NCBI GenBank assembly: GCA_047602055.1
Contig: JASGIG010000001.1
Span: forward strand, 62,001-126,000
DNA: 64,000 nucleotides
Reading direction: 5' to 3'
Source: JAODBQ01 sp047602055
GTDB lineage: Bacteria > Actinomycetota > Acidimicrobiia > Acidimicrobiales > Ilumatobacteraceae
Shown here: positions 22,620-31,211 of the stretch, piece after piece
Layout: the number at the start of each line of letters is the position of its first letter
How positions within the stretch are numbered: position 1 is the first letter of the stretch
Notes under the pieces: generated by a model
The model's input: the letters and a program-made list of their open reading frames with translations, nothing else
Told to the model about the DNA's origin: nothing
Databases searched by the model: none
Made by a program: the position numbers and the translations under genes

Positions 22620-24995
22620 CTACCCGCCGAGCGCGACCGCGCCGGCCGGGGCGAGGGCCCGCGACGAGGTGCCGACGCTGATCTCGTAGTCGCCGGCCGG
22701 GACCGCCCAGGCGTGGGCGTCGACGTCCCAGGTGGCGAACGCCCGGCGGCCGAGGAACAGCTCGACGGTGGTCGACGCGCCCGGCACGAGCGTGACCTTG
22801 GCGAACCCGGCGAGCGTGCGCAGCGGCTGGTCGTCGTCGCCTGAGCGCGGTGCGGCGACGTAGCACTGCACGACCGTCGACCCCGCCCGCGCCCCGGTGT
22901 TGGTGACCGGGACGGTGACGGTCACGTCGTCGCCCGGCAGCGCGGTGACCGTCGCCGTGCCGAGCGCGAACGTCGTGTAGCCGAGGCCGTGGCCGAACGG
23001 GAACTGCGGCTCGACGTCACGCGTGTCGTACCAGCGGTAGCCGATCAGCCGCCGCTCGCCGTACACCGCCTTGCCGTCGCGACCTGGGTGGTGGGCGAAC
23101 GCCGGCGTGTCCTCCAGCCGCTTGGGGATCGTCACCGGCAGCCGCCCGCCGGGCTCGGCATCACCGAGCAGCACGTCGGCCACGGCGTCGCCGAGCGCCT
23201 CGCCGGGGAACCAGATCTGCGCGACGGCGGCGACGTCGTCGAGCCACGGCATCGTCACCGGCGAGCCGGCGTTGACCACCACGACCGTGCGCGGGTTCGC
23301 CGCGGCCACCCGGCGGACGAGCTCGTCCTGCTCGCCGGGCAGGTCCATCGTCGTCCGATCCTCGGCCTCGGTCTCCCAGTCGCTGTTCGTCCCGACGACC
23401 ACGACGGCGACGTCGGCGGCTGCCGCCGCGGCGACGGCGCGGTCGATGCCCGACGTGTCGGCCGGGCCGACCGCGCCGACGCTGAACGCCCGCAGGTGGA
23501 ACGTGTCGGGCTGGCCGTGGACGATCTCGATGCTGCTGGGCACGCCGGCCTGCAGCGGCACGACCACGCGCTCCTCCGGGTTGGCGTTGCCGAAGAAGCC
23601 GCCGCCCTTGATCCCGTCGGGCAGGTCGACGAGCGTCGTCCCGTCGACGGTGAGACGGATCGGGCCGACGGCAGAGACGCCGAACGTCCAGTCGCCCGAT
23701 CGGTCCGGCGTGAACGTCCCGGTGATCGTCACCGTGAACTCACGACGGTCGAGGCCCGGCGCCGGCGCCTCCATCCACACCATCCCCAACCGGCCGAGTG
23801 GCTGCTCGGCGGTGGTGGTCCCGCTCTCGTAGCGGGCGGTGAACTGGCCGCGCAGTGCCGGCAGCAGCTTGTCGATCGAGCAGCCCTGCTCGTGGGTGAC
23901 GTCCAGCCCACGGTCGCGCAGTGCGCCGAGCAGGCGCGACGGGTGGCTCGGGCGCACCTGGGCGCTGCCGCCGCCCTGGATCTCGCCGCGCTCGGCGTTC
24001 GGGCCGATCAGCGCGAGCCGTGACGATGACGCCAGCGGCAGGACGTCGCCGTCGTTCTTCAGCAGCACGGTGGCGGCGACGGCGGTGCGGCGGATCAGGT
24101 CGCGCGTCGCCGGTGAGTCGCCGGCGGTCTCGGTCGTGTCGCGCTCGCCGACCCGGCTCCACACGAACAGCTCCAAGAGGCGGCGCACCGACTCGTCGAC
24201 CCGCGCCTCGCTGACCTCCCCGGCGCGCACCGCGGCGACGAGCTTCTCGCCGCGCTCGAGCGGCGGCCCGGGCATCTCCAGGTCGAGCCCGGCCTCCAGC
24301 GACGCCGCCGCGCTGTGCGTGCCGAACCAGTCGCTGAACACGACGCCGTCGAAGCCGAAGTCGTCGCGCAGCACACCGCGCAGCAGCGGCTCGTTGTCGC
24401 ACGCGTAGGTGCCGTTGATCCGGTTGTACGACGACATCACGGCGCGCACGCCGGCCAGTTGCACGGCCGCCTCGAACGGGACGAGGTACAGCTCGCGCAA
24501 CGTGCGCTCGTCGACCTCGCTGGAGATCGTCATCCGCTCGAACTCGGTGTCGTTGGCGATGAAGTGCTTGATGCACGCGGCGACGCGCTCGGACTGCACG
24601 CCGCGCACGTAGCCGACGGCGATGCGCGCCGTGAGGTGCGGGTCCTCGCTCATGCACTCGAAGTTGCGCCCGCCGATCGGCGTGCGGTGCAGGTTGACGG
24701 TCGGGGCGAGCAGCACGTTGACGCCCTTGCTCAGCGCCTCGCGGCCGAGCGCCTGACCGACCTCCTCGACCAGCTCGGGATCGAACGTCGCCCCGAGCGC
24801 CGTGCCGCACGGGAACGACGCGGAGGTCGGTCCCTGCCAGCTCGTGCCGCGCACACCGGCCGGCCCGTCGCTGCAGCGCAGCGGCGGCACGCCCGGCAGC
24901 TCGACGGTGTGCCACGCGTCGGCCCCCGACAGCAGGCTGACCTTCTGCTCCAGCGTCAACGCGCCGAGCACCCTCTCGACATCGATCATCCCCAT
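22620..24995 (-). CDS. Glycoside hydrolase family 3 beta-glucosidase with PA14 insert
   Basis: The protein of about 791 residues has the GH3 (beta/alpha)8 barrel at the N terminus (CSDGPAGVRGTSW, GGRNFECMSEDPHL), the nucleophile Asp at about 222 in GVVFSDWFGTHS, the second alpha/beta domain (VVVVGTNSDWETEAEDR), a PA14-like insert (FTPDRSGDWTFGVSAVGPI) and a C-terminal fibronectin-III-like domain (FPFGHGLGYTTF, then VPVTNTGARAGSTVVQCY). This is the bacterial beta-glucosidase type acting on beta-glucosides. No signal peptide is visible, so probably cytoplasmic. ATG 24995 preferred over the longer ORF start. Confidence 0.92.
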   Translation of the reverse strand: MGMIDVERVLGALTLEQKVSLLSGADAWHTVELPGVPPLRCSDGPAGVRGTSWQGPTSASFPCGTALGATFDPELVEEVGQALGREALSKGVNVLLAPTVNLHRTPIGGRNFECMSEDPHLTARIAVGYVRGVQSERVAACIKHFIANDTEFERMTISSEVDERTLRELYLVPFEAAVQLAGVRAVMSSYNRINGTYACDNEPLLRGVLRDDFGFDGVVFSDWFGTHSAAASLEAGLDLEMPGPPLERGEKLVAAVRAGEVSEARVDESVRRLLELFVWSRVGERDTTETAGDSPATRDLIRRTAVAATVLLKNDGDVLPLASSSRLALIGPNAERGEIQGGGSAQVRPSHPSRLLGALRDRGLDVTHEQGCSIDKLLPALRGQFTARYESGTTTAEQPLGRLGMVWMEAPAPGLDRREFTVTITGTFTPDRSGDWTFGVSAVGPIRLTVDGTTLVDLPDGIKGGGFFGNANPEERVVVPLQAGVPSSIEIVHGQPDTFHLRAFSVGAVGPADTSGIDRAVAAAAAADVAVVVVGTNSDWETEAEDRTTMDLPGEQDELVRRVAAANPRTVVVVNAGSPVTMPWLDDVAAVAQIWFPGEALGDAVADVLLGDAEPGGRLPVTIPKRLEDTPAFAHHPGRDGKAVYGERRLIGYRWYDTRDVEPQFPFGHGLGYTTFALGTATVTALPGDDVTVTVPVTNTGARAGSTVVQCYVAAPRSGDDDQPLRTLAGFAKVTLVPGASTTVELFLGRRAFATWDVDAHAWAVPAGDYEISVGTSSRALAPAGAVALGG

Positions 24996-25067
24996 GGCCG
25001 CCGAGTGTGCCACCCGGCGCGCCAGCGCCGGGCAGCTCGCTCTCGCGACGATGAGTAGTATCAAAGT

Positions 25068-25325
25068 ATGGCGAAGCAGAAGATCACGGTGACGGTGGAC
25101 GCGGAGCTTGTCGCCGCGATCCGAGACGACGACGCGCCGTCGCTGTCCGCGGTCGTCAACGCCGCGCTGGCCGAGGAGGTGGCCCGCCGGGCCCGGCTGC
25201 GCGCACTGCGCCAGCTCGTCGCCGATCTCCAGGCTCGCTACGGCGCCGTGCCCGCCGACGACGCCGCCTGGGCGGCCGGGCTGTTCGACGCGGTCGACGG
25301 CGTGACCGTGGCCGCGCCCGCATGA
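25068..25325 (+). CDS. VapB-like antitoxin
   Basis: The 85-residue protein begins MAKQKITVTVDAELVAAI, a ribbon-helix-helix opening, then ALAEEVARRARLRALRQLV, an Ala/Arg-rich helix. It precedes a PIN-domain gene, so it is the likely antitoxin and autorepressor of the pair. The ATG lies just after an AT-rich stretch (GATGAGTAGTATCAAAGTATG) that may be its promoter. Confidence 0.75.
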   Translation: MAKQKITVTVDAELVAAIRDDDAPSLSAVVNAALAEEVARRARLRALRQLVADLQARYGAVPADDAAWAAGLFDAVDGVTVAAPA

Positions 25326-25327
25326 GT

Positions 25328-25421
25328 GAGCGCAGCGAGCGAATCAACGTCACGGTGCGTTTCGCTCAATGGTGCACCCGGACCTGCGAAGGTCCCCACA
25401 CACCGATGGTGCACCATTGAG
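25328..25421. repeat. Short repeat plus 14-bp palindrome between the vapB- and vapC-like genes
   Basis: GAGCGCAGCGAGCGAATC (25328-25345, also at 13735) is followed by the palindrome CTCAATGGTGCACC (25365-25378) and GGTGCACCATTGAG (25408-25421). TA pairs usually overlap or nearly touch, so an insertion separating antitoxin and toxin is likely. The right arm supplies the TTG that probably starts the toxin. Confidence 0.65.
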
Positions 25422-25854
25422 TGGCCCGCCCGTCGTTCTCGACTCGGCGGGCCTCGCCACACTCGCCGAGAACCCCGGCCACAGCCGGCTGCGCGCCGTG
25501 CTCGCCGAGGCGGCGGCACGTGGTCGCGACGTGCAGGTCCCAGCGGTGGTGTGCGCCGAGGTGTGCCGCGGGATGCAGCGCACCCGGCAGGTGGAGGCGG
25601 CGTTGGCGCGCCACACTCGCGACCGTGCCGACCGACCGGCCGTCGAGGTGGTCGACACCACCTTCGAGCTGGCTCGCCAGGTCGGGGCGATCCTGCACGC
25701 CGCCGGCGCTGGCACTGCCGACCTCGTCGACGCCCACGTGTTGGCGCTGTGCGTCCGCGCCGGCGGTGGCCTCGTGGTGACCTCCGATCCGGCCGACATC
25801 GCCAGGCTGTCCGCGGCGACCCCGGCGGTGCGGATCATCATCGCCACGATCTGA
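25369..25854 (+). CDS. VapC-like PIN-domain toxin
   Basis: PIN-domain ribonucleases cleave RNA using acidic residues. Here VVLDSAGLATLAEN has the first Asp, VCAEVCRGM the Glu, and GTADLVDAHVLAL with TSDPADI the later Asp residues. ATG 25369 lies inside the left arm of a palindrome and gives 16 residues without homology; TTG 25417 (SGPPVVLDS) is a better fit to the family. Partner is the antitoxin gene upstream. Confidence 0.75.
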   Translation: MVHPDLRRSPHTDGAPLSGPPVVLDSAGLATLAENPGHSRLRAVLAEAAARGRDVQVPAVVCAEVCRGMQRTRQVEAALARHTRDRADRPAVEVVDTTFELARQVGAILHAAGAGTADLVDAHVLALCVRAGGGLVVTSDPADIARLSAATPAVRIIIATI

Positions 25855-25877
25855 CGACAGCTGCCTCGGCCCGAGGC

Positions 25878-25921
25878 TGTGTCAGCGCACAAACGAACAG
25901 GTCGGTTTGTGCGCTGACACA
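25878..25921. repeat. 17-bp perfect palindrome, TGTGTCAGCGCACA family
   Basis: TGTGTCAGCGCACAAAC (25878-25894) and GTTTGTGCGCTGACACA (25905-25921) are perfect inverted arms with a 10-base loop. Sequence relatives are at 61.36 and 61.46 kb and a covarying version at 40.38 kb. It lies in the 221-base gap between vapC and the histidine kinase. Confidence 0.75.
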
Positions 25922-25989
25922 AAGCTGCAGCGGGCTACCACGGCGCCTCACAGGGTCAACGCCGGGCGCCGTTAAAGCACGCGGACCGC

Positions 25990-26078
25990 TTCGGGCCCGG
26001 CGAGGCTCGTGCCGGGCGAACCCGGCGGCGCGACCGCCAGGGAGCCCGCCGGACAGGTCGGCCGCAGGCCGACCGTCA
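25990..26078 (-). repeat. Stop-codon-abutting repeat (family T), copy 1
   Basis: On the minus strand the histidine kinase stop TGA runs directly into CGGTCGGCCTGCGGCCGACC, a hairpin, and then GGCGGGCTCCCTGGCGGTCG. The same arrangement follows the pirin gene at 51.09 kb and, degenerate, the FAD oxidoreductase at 32.65 kb. It could serve as a terminator. Confidence 0.6.
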
Positions 26079-27384
26079 GAGACGGAAGCCGAGCTCGGCG
26101 CCGCCGCCTTCGGCGTTGCGGGCGAACACGGTGCCGTGGTGGGCGTCGACCACGGACTTGACGATCGCCAGGCCGAGGCCGGAGCCGGGCTTGCTGCGCT
26201 GGTCGACGGCGCGGAAGAAGCGGTCGAAGACGTGGGGCAGATCGACGTCGCGGATCCCCGGGCCGTGGTCGCGCACGATCACCGTGTTCTGCTCGACACG
26301 CACCTCGATGGGCCCGTCGTCGGAGAACTTGGCGGCGTTGTCGACGAGGTTGATCATCGCCCGCTCCAGCGCCGCGGCCTGGCCGTCGACGGCCGAGTTG
26401 TCGGCGGTCAGCTGCACGTCGCGCCCGGTCCGGCGATGCACCCGGTCGACGACGCGCGAGGCCAGGTCGCCCAGGCGGATGTGCTGGAACGGCTCGGCGT
26501 CGCGCCTGTCCGTCGCCAGCTCGACCAGCTCGTTGACGAGGTCGGTCAGCTCACGGCTCTCGCTGTCGAGATCGGCGAGCAGCCGGCTGCGCTCCTCGGG
26601 ATCGAGGCGGTCGAAGTCGCGCAGCACGGCGACGTTGGTGCGCAGGCTGGTCAGCGGTGTGCGCAGCTCGTGGCCGGCGTCCTGGACGAGCTGGGTCTGC
26701 TCCTGGCGGCTGCGCGCCAGGGCACCGAGCATCCCGCTGAACGCCGTGCCGAGGCGGGCCGCCTCGTCGGTGCCGTCGGTGGGCACGGGCACGTCGAGGC
26801 TGCCCGTCGACGCCACCTGCGTGGCCGCGGCGGTGAGCCGTTCCAGGCGCCGGGTGAGCTGGCGGCCGATCAGCCAGCCGACGATCGCCGAGGCGACCAC
26901 GGCGATGGCCACCGCCCACAGGGTGTGCCGCAGGATCGCGTCGAGCGAGTTGTTCGTCTCGGCCAGCGAGCGGGCCAGCAGGATCGCCCCGCCCGTCGCC
27001 GCCGGGACGGTGAGCACCCGGTAGGCCTCGCCCTCGACCTTCGCGTCGTGCCGCGCATAGCCGCGGCCGGCAACCGCGACCTTGACGTCCAGGTCGTTGG
27101 GCTCGATCGTCTGCGACTGCAGCTGCGCGACGACGGCGCCCCCGTTGTCGATCTTCCACACGAGGACCTGGTCGAAGATCTTCGGACGGGATCCAGGCGG
27201 CCCGCTGATCGTCGCCTGGAACACCTGCTCCGGGTACTGCGTGCGCGCCGCGGTGTCGAGGGATCGGTCGACCGCGTGGAGCAGCTCGTCGCGGGTGCTG
27301 ATGTACGACCAGGCGCCCACCGCCGACGTCGCCGCCGCCGAGAGCAGCATCGACCGCGATGACGATCTTGAGCCGCAGGCTCAC
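26076..27384 (-). CDS. Sensor histidine kinase, MprB-like (frameshifted near start)
   Basis: The kinase has an extracellular sensor region, a second membrane segment (AVAIAVVASAIVGWLIG), a HAMP linker, the phospho-acceptor box DAGHELRTPLTSL, the N box NLVDNAAKFS and the G boxes DHGPGI and GSGLGLAIV. The N terminus SLRLKIVIAV (start 27384) is in another frame from the rest; one extra G at about 27352 separates it from MLLSAAATSAVGAW. With that base removed the length is about 435 residues. It follows the response regulator by 13 bases and is its partner. Confidence 0.85.
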
Positions 27385-27397
27385 CGGGAGACCGCCG

Positions 27398-28090
27398 TCA
27401 ATCTGCTCTGGCGGTGTACCCGACGCCGCGGACCGTGTGGATCAGCTTGGCGTCGCCCGGACCTTCGAGCTTGCGGCGCAGGTAGGAGATGTACACGGCC
27501 AGGTTCTTGGAGTCCGGCCCGAAGTCGTAGCCCCAGATCCGCTCGTAGATCGTGGTGTGATCGAGCACGATCCCCTGGTTGCGCACGAGCAGCTCGAGCA
27601 GGTCGAACTCGGTCTTGGACAGCTCGACCTCACGCCCGGCGCGCCACACCCGGCGGGCGCTCGGCTCGATGCGCAGGTCGCCGAGCGTCAGCGACGTCGG
27701 CTCCTCGCTGCCGTCGTCGGGCCGCGCCCGGCGCAGCAGCGCACGAACGCGGGCGAACAGCTCGTCCAGCTCGAACGGCTTGGCCAGGTAGTCGTCGGCG
27801 CCGGCGTCGAGCCCGGCGACGCGGTCGGCCGTCTCGGTGCGGGCGGTGAGCATCAGGATCGGCAGGCGGTTGCGCTCGGCACGCAGCACCCGGCACACCG
27901 TCAGCCCGTCGACGTTCGGCATCATCACGTCGAGGATCGCCGCGTCGGGCTGGGCCTTCTCGACGATCGCCAGGGCCGCGGCGCCGTCGGGGGCCTGCAC
28001 GACCTCGTAGCCCTGCAACCCCAGCGCACGGGACAACGACTCGCGGATGGCCCGGTCGTCGTCGGCGAGGAGGATCCGTCCGCTGGTCAT
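27398..28090 (-). CDS. OmpR-family response regulator, MprA-like
   Basis: The 230-residue protein has a receiver domain (D10, D11, phosphorylation site D54 in AILDVMMPNVDG, T82, K104) and a winged-helix DNA-binding domain (LSKTEFDLLELLVRN, YISYLRRKLE, HTVRGVGYT). It resembles mycobacterial MprA, which responds to envelope stress. TGAGA repeats with 11-bp spacing occur upstream of this gene and upstream of the ABC efflux operon at 41.3 kb, which are candidate binding sites. ATG 28090. Confidence 0.92.
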   Translation of the reverse strand: MTSGRILLADDDRAIRESLSRALGLQGYEVVQAPDGAAALAIVEKAQPDAAILDVMMPNVDGLTVCRVLRAERNRLPILMLTARTETADRVAGLDAGADDYLAKPFELDELFARVRALLRRARPDDGSEEPTSLTLGDLRIEPSARRVWRAGREVELSKTEFDLLELLVRNQGIVLDHTTIYERIWGYDFGPDSKNLAVYISYLRRKLEGPGDAKLIHTVRGVGYTARAD

Positions 28091-28117
28091 CTGACGCCCA
28101 TTCTGCAGGGATCTCGG

Positions 28118-28163
28118 CCTGGTCCGGCGAGGCGGGGCGGGAGTTGCGCCGCACCGGACCAGG
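28118..28163. promoter_or_regulatory. 10-bp inverted repeat upstream of the response regulator
   Basis: CCTGGTCCGG (28118-28127) is exactly mirrored by CCGGACCAGG (28154-28163), 28 bases before the regulator start. It may form a leader hairpin or an operator. Confidence 0.4.
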
Positions 28164-28236
28164 CTCGATCCTCCGCGGCCGACGGGGGAGCATCGGCGGC
28201 GTCGAACTTGATGGTCCTCATGATGGGACCCGTGGG

Positions 28237-28275
28237 TGAGAGGCGCCGGCCACGCAGGTGAGACGTCGGTGAGAA
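28237..28275. promoter_or_regulatory. TGAGA direct repeats at 11/22-bp spacing
   Basis: TGAGAG at 28237, TGAGAC at 28259 and TGAGAA at 28270 are spaced 22 and 11 bases, one or two helical turns, as expected of OmpR-family dimer sites. They lie in the region between the mycothione reductase 3' end and the regulator start. Binding is inferred. Confidence 0.4.
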
Positions 28276-28293
28276 CCGCTTGCCGTCGTCACC

Positions 28294-29715
28294 TCAGGCC
28301 AACCGATCGAGCTCGTCGACCAGATCGAGCATGGCCTGCTCGGCAACCTCGCTGAGCGCGGGGTGGATCCAGATCTGGCCGTGGACCAGCTCGTCGACGG
28401 TCTGGCCGAGGTGCATGCCCTGCACGAACAGCTGGACGAGCAGCGACGCCTGGTAGCCGATGACGTGGGCGCCGAGCAGCGTGCGGGTGGCGGGATCGGC
28501 GATCAGCTTGCAGAAGCTCGTCGTGTCCTCCAACGCCCAGCCGTACGCCGCGCCGGCGTAGTCGCGGATCGTCACCGCGACGGGCCTGCCGGTGGCGCGG
28601 GCCTGGGCCTCGGTGAGGCCGACGGCGCCGATCTGCGGGCTGCCGAACACGGCGTGCGGCGCCGGCCGGTGGTCGAGCTCGCGCAGGTCGTCGGGGTGCA
28701 GCACGTTGTGGGTGACGACCTTGGCCTCGCCGTTGGCCATGTGCTTGAGCTGGTGGCGGCCGTTGACGTCGCCGAGCGCCCACACGCCCGGCGCCGACGT
28801 GCGGCCGTAGCGGTCGACCACGACGTGCCCGTCGCCGTCGACCTCGACGCCCGCGGCGGCGCCGTTCAGCTGGTCGCCGTTGGCCCGCCGGCCGGTGGCG
28901 ACCAGCAGCACGTCGCCGTCGATCGTCCGCGTGCCGTCGGTCGTGCGCACCCGGACGTGCACGCCGACCTCGCCGTGGTCCACCCGCTCGACGGTGGCGC
29001 CGAGCACGACCTCGTCGACGCCGTCGGGGGCCAGCTCGGTGTAGCGCGCCGAGACGTCGGCGTCCTCGGCGACGAGCAGGCGGTTGCTGCGGTTGACGAT
29101 CGTCACCTTCGAGCCGAGCGAGTGGAACACGTAGCCGAGCTCGGCGGCGATGAACCCGCCACCGAGGACGACGAGGTGCTCGGGCAAGGCGTCGACGCGC
29201 ATGATCGTGTCGCTGGTGTGGAACGGCCCGTCGAGCAGACCGGGGATCTGCGGGACGAACGGTCGGGCGCCGGCGGCGATCACCACCTGCTCGCCGCGGA
29301 CGCGCACGCCGTCGACGTGATCCCCGACGACCTCCAGCGTGCGCTCGGCGACGAAGTGGGCATCGCCCTCGAACACGGTGACGTTGTCGAGGCTGTGGCG
29401 GTACCGCCGGCCCCCCTCGGCGATCGGGTCGATGCGGCCGAACACCCGGTCGCGGATCGCCGGCCAGTCGGCGCCGTCGAACGTGCCGTGCACGCCGTAC
29501 CTGGCGGCGTGTCCGATCGTGTTGGCGACGTCGGCGGCGTAGATCAGCATCTTCGACGGGATGCAGCCGACGTTCAGGCACGTCCCGCCGAACACGCCGC
29601 GCTCGACGATCGCGATCCGCCAACCGTCCATCTCCGGCACGACGACGGAGTTGCCCGACCCCGTGCCGAGGATCACCAGATCGAAGTCGTGCGTCTCCTG
29701 CGCGATGTCGTTCAC
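28294..29715 (-). CDS. mtr: Mycothione reductase
   Basis: The enzyme reduces oxidised mycothiol with NADPH, the actinobacterial counterpart of glutathione reductase. The 473-residue flavoprotein has the FAD motif LGTGSGNS at 16-23, the redox-active disulfide C46/C51 in GGTCLNVGCIPSK, the NADPH-binding VVLGGGFIAAELGYVF, the second FAD motif WALGDVNGRHQL and the C-terminal HPALSE segment with the active-site His-Glu pair. GTGSGNS and RVFGRIDPIAEGG favour mycothione reductase over dihydrolipoamide dehydrogenase. Its presence supports an actinobacterial origin. Confidence 0.87.
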   Translation of the reverse strand: MNDIAQETHDFDLVILGTGSGNSVVVPEMDGWRIAIVERGVFGGTCLNVGCIPSKMLIYAADVANTIGHAARYGVHGTFDGADWPAIRDRVFGRIDPIAEGGRRYRHSLDNVTVFEGDAHFVAERTLEVVGDHVDGVRVRGEQVVIAAGARPFVPQIPGLLDGPFHTSDTIMRVDALPEHLVVLGGGFIAAELGYVFHSLGSKVTIVNRSNRLLVAEDADVSARYTELAPDGVDEVVLGATVERVDHGEVGVHVRVRTTDGTRTIDGDVLLVATGRRANGDQLNGAAAGVEVDGDGHVVVDRYGRTSAPGVWALGDVNGRHQLKHMANGEAKVVTHNVLHPDDLRELDHRPAPHAVFGSPQIGAVGLTEAQARATGRPVAVTIRDYAGAAYGWALEDTTSFCKLIADPATRTLLGAHVIGYQASLLVQLFVQGMHLGQTVDELVHGQIWIHPALSEVAEQAMLDLVDELDRLA

Positions 29716-29817
29716 GTCGACCAGTGTGCCCGCCGTTGTTCACAAGCGGTTGCTTCGGAAAATCCGCTCGCGGCCGGTAGAAACGACGGGAGACACCTAC
29801 CCCAGGGAGAACCACCC

Positions 29818-30438
29818 ATGCCTGCGCCGTACACGCTGCCCGACCTGCCCTACGACCCCGCCGCGCTGGAGCCGCACTACTCGGCCGAGATCGTCTCGCT
29901 GCACCACGACAAGCACCACGCCGCCTACGTCAAGGGCGTCAACGACACGCTGGAGAAGCTCGCCGCCGCCCGTGACAAGAACGACTTCGCCAGCCTGCCG
30001 GCGTTGGAGAAGAGCCTCGCGTTCCACCTCTCCGGCCACGTGCTGCACTCGATCTTCTGGACGAACATGAGCCCCGACGGCGGCGACAAGCCCGACGGCG
30101 CGCTCGGCACGGCGATCGACGAGCACTTCGGCTCGTTCGACGCGTTCAAGGGCCAGCTCAGCGAGGCGACCACGTCGATCCAGGGCATCGGCTGGGGCGT
30201 GCTGTCGTGGGAGCCGAGCGGCGGGCGCCTGCTCGTCGAGCAGGTCTACGACCACCAGGGCAACGCCGGCTCCGGGTCGATCCCGCTGCTGGTGATCGAC
30301 GCGTGGGAGCACGCGTTCTACCTGCAGTACAAGAACGTCAAGGCCGACTGGGTCAAGGCGTTCTGGGAGATCGTCAACTGGCCCGACGTCGCTCGCCGGC
30401 TGGAGGCTGCCAAGGCCGCCCCGTCGCTGCTGACGTGA
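29818..30438 (+). CDS. Superoxide dismutase, Fe/Mn family
   Basis: The 206-residue enzyme dismutates superoxide. Metal ligands are H29 (LHHDKHHAAYV), H77 (LHSIFWTN), D161 and H165 (DAWEHAFYLQY), all present. Start ATG 29818 follows a CAGGGAGAACC ribosome site; the long ORF before it is a shadow of mtr. Fe or Mn preference is not clear. It is transcribed divergently from mtr, both oxidative-stress genes. Confidence 0.96.
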   Translation: MPAPYTLPDLPYDPAALEPHYSAEIVSLHHDKHHAAYVKGVNDTLEKLAAARDKNDFASLPALEKSLAFHLSGHVLHSIFWTNMSPDGGDKPDGALGTAIDEHFGSFDAFKGQLSEATTSIQGIGWGVLSWEPSGGRLLVEQVYDHQGNAGSGSIPLLVIDAWEHAFYLQYKNVKADWVKAFWEIVNWPDVARRLEAAKAAPSLLT

Positions 30439-30448
30439 CGTCGCTGCA

Positions 30449-31111
30449 GTGACGTTCCTGGACGTCGACGACTCGACCGCCGGCGTGCACTGGCGGTTCG
30501 AGCGCGACTTCCTCGAATCGAGCTGGACGTGCATCTGGGGACGCGGATGCGCCGGCATCGCCGACGAGGCGGCGCCCGAGCTGCAGCTCGGGTGCTGCTC
30601 GGTCGGCGCCGAGATGGGCGATCCCGAGGAGGCGATGACCACCTCGGCGCTGGCGTCGATGATCCCGGCCCATCTGTGGCAGCACCGTTCGGCGGTCGAC
30701 GGCGACGACGTGTTCAGCGACGGGACGCGGCGCAACACGAAGGTGGTCGACGGGGCGTGCATCTTCCTCAACCGGCCCGGCTTCGCCGGCGGGGCCGGGT
30801 GCGCGCTGCACCTCGCCGCGATCGAGGCCGACGAGTCGCCGACCGACTGGAAGCCGTCGGTGTGCTGGCAGCTCCCGCTGCGCGTCGACTGGGTGCCGCT
30901 GCCCGACGGGACGGAGTCGGCGACGGTGCGCCGCTGGACCCGGGCCGACTGGGGCACCGAGGGCGAGACGATGGCGTGGTGCTGCACCCAGGACCTGTCG
31001 CCGTCGGCGTACGTCGGTTCCGCGGCCGTGATCGACTCGCTGGCCGGCGAGCTCACCGCGCTGGTCGGCCGCCCGGTGTACGTGGAGCTGCGCCGCCGCC
31101 TGTCCCCGTAG
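30449..31111 (+). CDS. Conserved cysteine-rich protein, YkgJ/DUF3109-like
   Basis: The 220-residue protein has CIWGRGCAGI, GCCSVGAE, DGACIFLNRPGFAGGAGCAL and VCWQLPLR, a set of about seven conserved cysteines that suggests a metal or Fe-S site. I recall similar uncharacterised actinobacterial proteins, but no function is known to me. GTG 30449 begins ten bases after the sod stop, so co-transcription with sod is likely and a link with oxidative stress is possible. Confidence 0.65.
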   Translation: MTFLDVDDSTAGVHWRFERDFLESSWTCIWGRGCAGIADEAAPELQLGCCSVGAEMGDPEEAMTTSALASMIPAHLWQHRSAVDGDDVFSDGTRRNTKVVDGACIFLNRPGFAGGAGCALHLAAIEADESPTDWKPSVCWQLPLRVDWVPLPDGTESATVRRWTRADWGTEGETMAWCCTQDLSPSAYVGSAAVIDSLAGELTALVGRPVYVELRRRLSP

Positions 31112-31137
31112 GGTCAGGATGTGCCGCGGCCGAGCTT

Positions 31138-31178
31138 GTTCGAGCGAACAAACGCGCACTCGCCTTGTTCGCTCGAAC
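31138..31178. repeat. 13-bp perfect palindrome (TTCGAGCGAACA type)
   Basis: GTTCGAGCGAACA (31138-31150) and TGTTCGCTCGAAC (31166-31178) flank a 15-base loop beginning AAC, the loop style of the 61.36 kb palindromes. It lies between two plus-strand genes. A degenerate relative is within the ABC ATPase 5' end at 43.04 kb. Confidence 0.65.
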
Positions 31179-31211
31179 GCAGCCCGCACGGCGGGGCAGC
31201 GGCAGTGAGTG

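Noticed and set aside
26076..27384. Programmed frameshift in the histidine kinase
   Set aside because: No slippery site or downstream structure stands out, and similar one-base shifts occur in unrelated genes.
28363..30438. Long plus-strand ORF ending in superoxide dismutase
   Set aside because: Only the part from 29818 is real; the rest is the antisense of the mycothione reductase gene.
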